Positions 59,701-64,000 of a stretch of 64,000 bases of DNA are shown in pieces. Numbering within the stretch: position 1 is the first letter of the stretch; each line of letters starts with the position of its first letter. The position numbers and the translations under genes are program-made. Below the pieces are notes generated by a model that saw nothing but the letters and a program-made list of their open reading frames with translations, did no database searches and was not told the origin of the DNA. Source of the stretch: Agroathelia rolfsii (taxonomy: Eukaryota > Basidiomycota > Agaricomycetes > Amylocorticiales > Amylocorticiaceae). The stretch is from assembly GCA_018343915.1 (NCBI GenBank), contig JABRWF010000003.1, forward strand, positions 4,030,001 to 4,094,000. The letters are read 5' to 3'.

Positions 59701-61653
59701 TCCTCTTCAAGCAGGCGTAATCGCTCCTTCTCTTTTTCGGCTTCTCGAGCAGCCTCTTCCTCCTTACGACGAGCCTCCTCCTCCTCTTTTCGCAAGCGCT
59801 CTTTCTCCTCCTCCGCTTTTCTGGCTTCCTCTTCGAGACGAAGTCGTTCACGCTCCTTTTCCTCTTCCTCAGCTTTGCGTCTGGCCGCCTCGCGCTCCTC
59901 TTCTTCTTTCTTCAATCGCTCCTGCTCCAACCTCTCCGCCTCCTCCTTGGCCTTCCTTGCATCTTCTTCAGCCTTCAGTCGCCGCTCTTCTGCCTCCTTC
60001 TGCTCTCGTTCCTTCCTCTCCTTCTCCCGTTTAGCTGCCTCCTCCTTCTCCTTCGCCAGCCGCTCCTTCTCCTGCTCCTCGGCCAGTCGCTTCTGCCGTG
60101 CTTCCTCTGTCTCAAGACGGATCGACCGCCGGTTCTGAGACGCGTTCACAACAGCAGGCTCAACCTTTGTGGGCTTGAACGATTTGACATCCACTTCGAC
60201 CCCTTCCGGACTCTTGATCACAAGCGCTTTGCGTCCGCCAGGGACGAACGCGCTGGCGCCCGTGTTCAGCCGCGAGGCATTGCTCCCCGGGCTCGTGATA
60301 TTCGTCGTGGTTGATGCGGGGGTCGATGGCGGGCTTGTCACGCTAGCCGGAGCGGAGGAAAGATGTGGGCTTGCCGCAGGGGGAATAGGTGCCGGCACGG
60401 GAATCGCATGGGGCGCCGTAGGCGTGCCTGGCGGTGGTGGCTGTGGGGCGGGATGAAGTTGGGGCTGAGGGTTACGCGGTGAAAGTGGCATGCCGCTCGG
60501 AGGCGTGGGTCCAGGGTAATGCGGCATGCCCTGAGGGGGAAGGCCACCAGGAGGTGGCATATACCAGCCATAATAGGCAGCAGTAGGATCATACTACAGA
60601 ATGATCTTATCAGTACATCATACATAATAACAAAAGAATAGAGCACGGCTCCGATCGATCTTGACTCACATAGTTGGGATACCATCCCTGCATTGGGACA
60701 GCCGGTGGTCCTGGTGGGGGGACCATCCCTGGTTGAGGCGGGTGAGACGGTCGCGGGCTCGGCATGCCCGGTTGTACAGGCGGCGTCGCCGAACTGGGGC
60801 CAGGTGTAGCGCGAGGTGCGCCATTTTGCATATTTCGGTTGTGGACGGGTGAGCGTGGCGGCTGGCCCGGTCCGCTTCCGAAATTGCTCGGCCGCCCGGG
60901 CACAAATGGATAAGAATGCTGTCCGAGCTGGGATGGTGGTTGATGAGGTGATGCAGGGGGCGGTAGCGGGTTATTTCGAACGGCGGGGGATGACGAAGCG
61001 GATGGGGAGTATGTGGAGGCAGCAGGTGATGGCGAGGGTGCTGATGATGACCCTTGGAACATCTTTCGCACATCGAAATTATGAGGTTTTGAGGGAGTTG
61101 TCGTCGTGGATGTAGACGTGGGTGTCGATGTAGATGTAGACGCGGATGTAGATGTGGATACAGACGAGGATGAAGGCGCAGCCGTCGATGCAGGCGTTGT
61201 AGTTGCTGCTGCTGGCTTCACGCCTGAATTTGATGATACAGAGGCTTTACCGTTTACATGGCCTGGTCCACCTGTGGCGGCCGCTGCTGCAACGGACCCG
61301 AATGATTTTACACCCTCAGACAGCTTCAATGTCGGCGCTGTGGCCGGTGATGTGGACAAAGGCGCCTGAGCATCATCTATCGAGCCGAAAGTGACAGGTG
61401 AGGCGCTGCCCCTGATGGAGGCAGCATTACCCTTTGGGATCGAGACACCGTCTTTCACGGCAACACTTGGGCCAAGTGCGCTGGGTCTACGAGTATGTGA
61501 GGTCGCATTGGGAGTTGTGGCAGATGTAGGGGTTGATGGGGCGGGCGATTGAGACCTAGGAGTAGATGATGACGAAGGCGGGCCTTTGGACCACGCAGAC
61601 CTGGTAGGTAGTGGCGTAGCTTTAGATCCAGATGCAGTGGAAGATTTGCTCAT
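56769..61653 (-). CDS. EIF4G: Translation initiation factor eIF4G
   Basis: Scaffold of the cap-binding complex. The ATG at 61653 gives MSKSSTASGSKATPLPTRSA then WSKGPP. The N-terminal ~650 residues are disordered: Ser/Thr/Pro tracts (STSTSASTSTSTPTSTSTTT), a Pro/Gly/Gln stretch and then a long charged coiled coil rich in Glu/Lys/Arg (60120-59690). The eIF4E-binding motif YDRDFLL (Y-x4-L-hydrophobic) spans an exon start at 59243-59263. MIF4G starts near VVDKKVKALLNKLTMEKFDS and includes VIRLVFEKATDEAAWSEMYA and RLCRKMMEQISPRVQ, which bind eIF4A. RGESS-like linkers (VDPNGWTTAGSGPARPSRVG) follow, and the MA3 domain (KEFFAIRNLEEAEAYFTALP to SDKLMALLS) ends at 56769. Introns: near 57315, 57715, 57860-57920, 59240, 59270-59330 and 60600-60665. 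Confidence 0.95.
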
Positions 61654-62309
61654 TCTTGATATGTAATGAGAATGGGTTGAAGATATGTGGGAGACACAGG
61701 AGAGAGGAGAAAAAATGTGTAAGCCTGCAGGCGCAAACGAGGAGAAAGGCGTGCTGTAACTCACGAATGGCAAGATCAAATTCGATGTCAATTTTTCCAG
61801 CGAGATGTGTTATTTTTTGGTCGTTTACAGAGAATCGACCTGCCAGCAGGCTAAAGAGCGCTGTGGTAGAAGAAAAAAATGGAGTGTCGTGAAGAAAGTG
61901 GACGACGTCCAGCAAGCACAGAAAGCAGTGGCTCTTCCAAGCCCAACTTTTCCTCTAGCGCGGAGTTTGATGACATAATCTAGGGACATAATCTTGGCCT
62001 GAAATGGAAGTAAAGGACCAAAGGAAGCACTAGGCGCTGGGCGTTGCAATAATTATCACATCGTCATCAGAGGACATGCACATGGGCTGCAAAGCATATA
62101 TGGATTGAAAAATAAAAGCAAGAAAACGATGGTTGGAATCGTTACAAGAGGCTGTAACTAAAACACTATTCAAAACAGAAATGATAAACAAACAGCAGCA
62201 TTCTAACTGGTATATATGACAGGGCGTGTATGTCGGAGACAACTCCGATATGAAAACGTGGACATAAAAAAGTAAGGAAGATATACAAGAAAAAAGTTCG
62301 GGCCCAGGC
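61654..62309. promoter_or_regulatory. Intergenic region, eIF4G promoter and leader
   Basis: 656 nt between the eIF4G ATG and the stop of the cupredoxin-like gene. The eIF4G frame stays open upstream to an in-frame ATG at 61791, but the residues there are hydrophobic and unlike eIF4G starts. CT-rich sequence lies just before the ATG at 61653. No other gene was seen. Confidence 0.5.
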
Positions 62310-63196
62310 TCAAAGGAGTGCAACACCAGCCAGGAGGAGGGGGAAAGTAGCAGCCATGCCCCAGAAGATCTCGATCTGGGAGGCACCACTGCTGCTACCA
62401 CTCGAGGAACCAGAGCTTGTGCTCGTCGTCGGATTCGAGGAAGAACCGGTGTTGGTGGAAGAGCCTACAGTCGACGAGCCAGCAGAGGTACCATTGAGAC
62501 GTTTGGCATTGCGCTAATGATCGTGCGATGATGAGTACACAATGTACTAACAAATTTTAGATGAACGTGATGCGTGACTTACCACGAACGCATCGAAGTT
62601 CTGATAGCTGCCATAGCTGTTGTTAGGGTTAATGGCGCCTACACCACCCTGACCACAAAGCGAGTAATCGTAGAACCAGAGAGTAGTGTTGGCCAGGTCA
62701 GGCGTAATAGAAACTGTCAAACCCGAGAGAGCCGTCCCATTGAAAGTATCGCGAAAGCCGGAGTAGAACCCATTAACGGTAGCATTGGCATAATTGGCCG
62801 GAACACAGGGCGTAGCAAACTCGGACTGAATGGCGGTGTGATTTCCCTGAGTAACTGGCGAAACAAGCATATGAGTTATGGCAGCCCGTCCATCAGGCCA
62901 TCATGATCATTCAACTTACAGTTGAAGTAAACAGTATCTCCAACATTGGCATAGACCTCCTGAGGCTGAAACACAAGCGAGGCGTTCGTGGTTGTGTTAC
63001 CGCCAACAGTGATCACGACAGTCTTTGCGGCTGCTGCCGACGTCGACGTCGTGGACTGCCCAGAGACCGAGCTCACCTAAACGAACGTTGCCATAGGCGG
63101 GGCGTCAAGACCGCATTTATCTACCGAGTTAAGGACTTAGGAATGTTTACTCACGAAAAGAGCGGCAAACGCAGGGAGGGTGGCGAATGCAAGCAT
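62310..63196 (-). CDS. Secreted cupredoxin-like protein with GPI signal
   Basis: The ATG at 63196 gives the signal peptide MLAFATLPAFAALF, joined across an intron to VSSVSGQSTTSTSAAAAKT. The cupredoxin-like beta barrel starts VVITVGGNTTTNASLVFQPQ EVYANVGDTVYFNF and continues TQGNHTAIQSEFATPCVPAN, NATVNGFYSGFRDTFNGTAL, SITPDLANTTLWFYDYSLCG QGGVGAINPN. It ends in a Ser/Thr/Gly linker (GSSTNTGSSSNPTTSTSSGS) and a hydrophobic tail (FPLLLAGVALL), typical of GPI-anchored fungal wall proteins. The first His (NHTA) and Cys (PCVP) of a type 1 copper site are in place, but the usual closing His and Met loop is replaced by CGQGGVGA, so copper binding is doubtful. Confidence 0.83.
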
Positions 63197-64000
63197 TTCT
63201 GACGACTGTTGAAACGAAGGTGGGCGTCGAAAGGAGTGGTTGGGTGTATGCGAGAGGGCTCGCAATAAGAATGTGAGCGGACGGAGGGTCGGTTGAAGAG
63301 AAAGATAGTGGAAAATAGACTGAAACACAACACGCACAGGCGACACAAGCTGCCGAAGGATGCCGGCCTATGTCGATTGGTTCAGAAGGACAATTACATC
63401 ACGCTTCCTTGCCGGGAGAAACCGTCCTTTCATATTTTTGGGCCTGTTTATAGCCACAAGGCATATAAAAAAAACTCGTGTCATCTGACATTTTTCCCTT
63501 GACAGCCAAGTGTCGTCATTTCCGGTCTTTAGACTTATAGCTGAATAGCGCAGTTCCTTATCAACTAGCCAGTGTTTACCATGACAGAAATACGACCGCA
63601 CCTTGAACACGTACGAGTCTATCAGCCGCATTATTCACGCATCATGCATATAGTGTCTGTCTGTTGTGTATCTTGACATCTCCACGTGTTTTATGCATAG
63701 GATAAAGGAAATCCGTCTTCTGTCCATTGTCAAAAGCTCCAATTGAACTACAAGGTTTCAAAGTACATGTATCCCCTATGCAACAAGGAAATCCGGGATC
63801 AGGTTCTCCATAATTTTGTCAGGGTGACGCCAGCCTAGCATTCAATCTAGGGTCCAGTGGAGGCGAATCTTCCGCGGCACTTGATGGTATTTAAACTGCA
63901 TCGTGACTATGATGGGCCTTCCAGTACATGAAAGACTGGTCTGTCCACGTAAATTATTCTTCCACACCTGACCCTCCGAACCCACAATAACGCACTAACG
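63197..64000. other. Promoter region of the cupredoxin-like gene to window end
   Basis: About 800 nt with no gene I can support. A short leader rich in CAAC lies just upstream of 63196. The remainder may belong to the promoter of a gene beyond the right edge. Confidence 0.5.

Noticed and set aside
59557..60138. Long Ser/Arg-rich plus-strand open frame
   Set aside because: It is the antisense shadow of the Glu/Lys/Arg coiled coil of eIF4G.
61106..61369. Plus-strand frame with repeated Asp-Val residues
   Set aside because: Antisense of the Ser/Thr repeat in eIF4G; no start context or homology.
1..64000. CRISPR arrays, insertion sequences, retroelement domains, rRNA and gene clusters for secondary metabolism
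   Set aside because: None was recognised on reading. The fungal gene structure makes bacterial elements unlikely, and no transposase, reverse transcriptase, PKS or NRPS motif was seen.

Overview
The window is nuclear DNA of a filamentous basidiomycete, most likely an Agaricomycete. The signs are many short GT-AG introns of about 50-70 nt in nearly every gene, compact gene spacing on both strands, and families typical of mushroom-forming fungi: a DUF6533-type seven-helix membrane protein, Agaricomycete-style BTB proteins, and a secreted cupredoxin-like protein with a probable GPI signal. There is no operon, plasmid, phage or CRISPR structure, and no transposon was recognised. Exon joins below were derived by hand from splice consensus and conserved motifs, so gene limits are firmer than every internal boundary.

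Layout. 1-5766: two tandem paralogous AAAP-family amino acid transporters on the minus strand, the first cut by the window edge. 6774-7013: a tiny metallothionein-like gene hidden by two introns. 7589-12295: TRAPPC11 (minus), sharing a divergent promoter with an HSL-type alpha/beta hydrolase (12661-16169, plus). 16318-16705: HUB1/UBL5 (minus), divergent from a small secreted protein with a GPI-like tail (17155-17559). 17839-19161: PPM1/LCMT1 protein phosphatase methyltransferase (minus), divergent from mitochondrial Hsp70 SSC1 (19705-22093), which has a perfect three-unit heat shock element. 22580-30250: a TMEM223-like membrane protein, a type II membrane protein of DUF7330 type, LSM4, an F-box protein and an ERV2-type sulfhydryl oxidase. 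30251-34304: an intronless microbial-type PARG and two tandem BTB proteins. 34622-36260: secreted GH28 polygalacturonase. 36935-41454: mitochondrial ABC transporter MDL1/ABCB10 convergent with ATG12. 42196-44516: DUF6533 seven-helix protein. 44922-47108: NYN-domain protein. 47497-52266: a fused Cas4/RecB-like iron-sulfur nuclease and SF1 helicase. 52660-56210: TRK potassium transporter. 56769-61653: translation factor eIF4G. 62310-63196: cupredoxin-like cell-surface protein.

Most genes are housekeeping: translation and mRNA (eIF4G, LSM4, HUB1), mitochondria (SSC1, MDL1, probably the TMEM223-like protein), trafficking and autophagy (TRAPPC11, ATG12), oxidative folding (ERV2) and phosphatase control (PPM1). 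The accessory or environmental part is nutrient uptake (amino acid and potassium transporters), pectin breakdown (GH28), metal handling (metallothionein) and surface proteins. The most unusual gene is the nuclease-helicase fusion, which has all expected 4Fe-4S cysteines and the PD-(D/E)XK and QhXXY motifs. I did not find a clear new multi-gene system. The best candidates for novelty are that fusion protein, the intronless PARG, the metallothionein and the small GPI-tailed protein.
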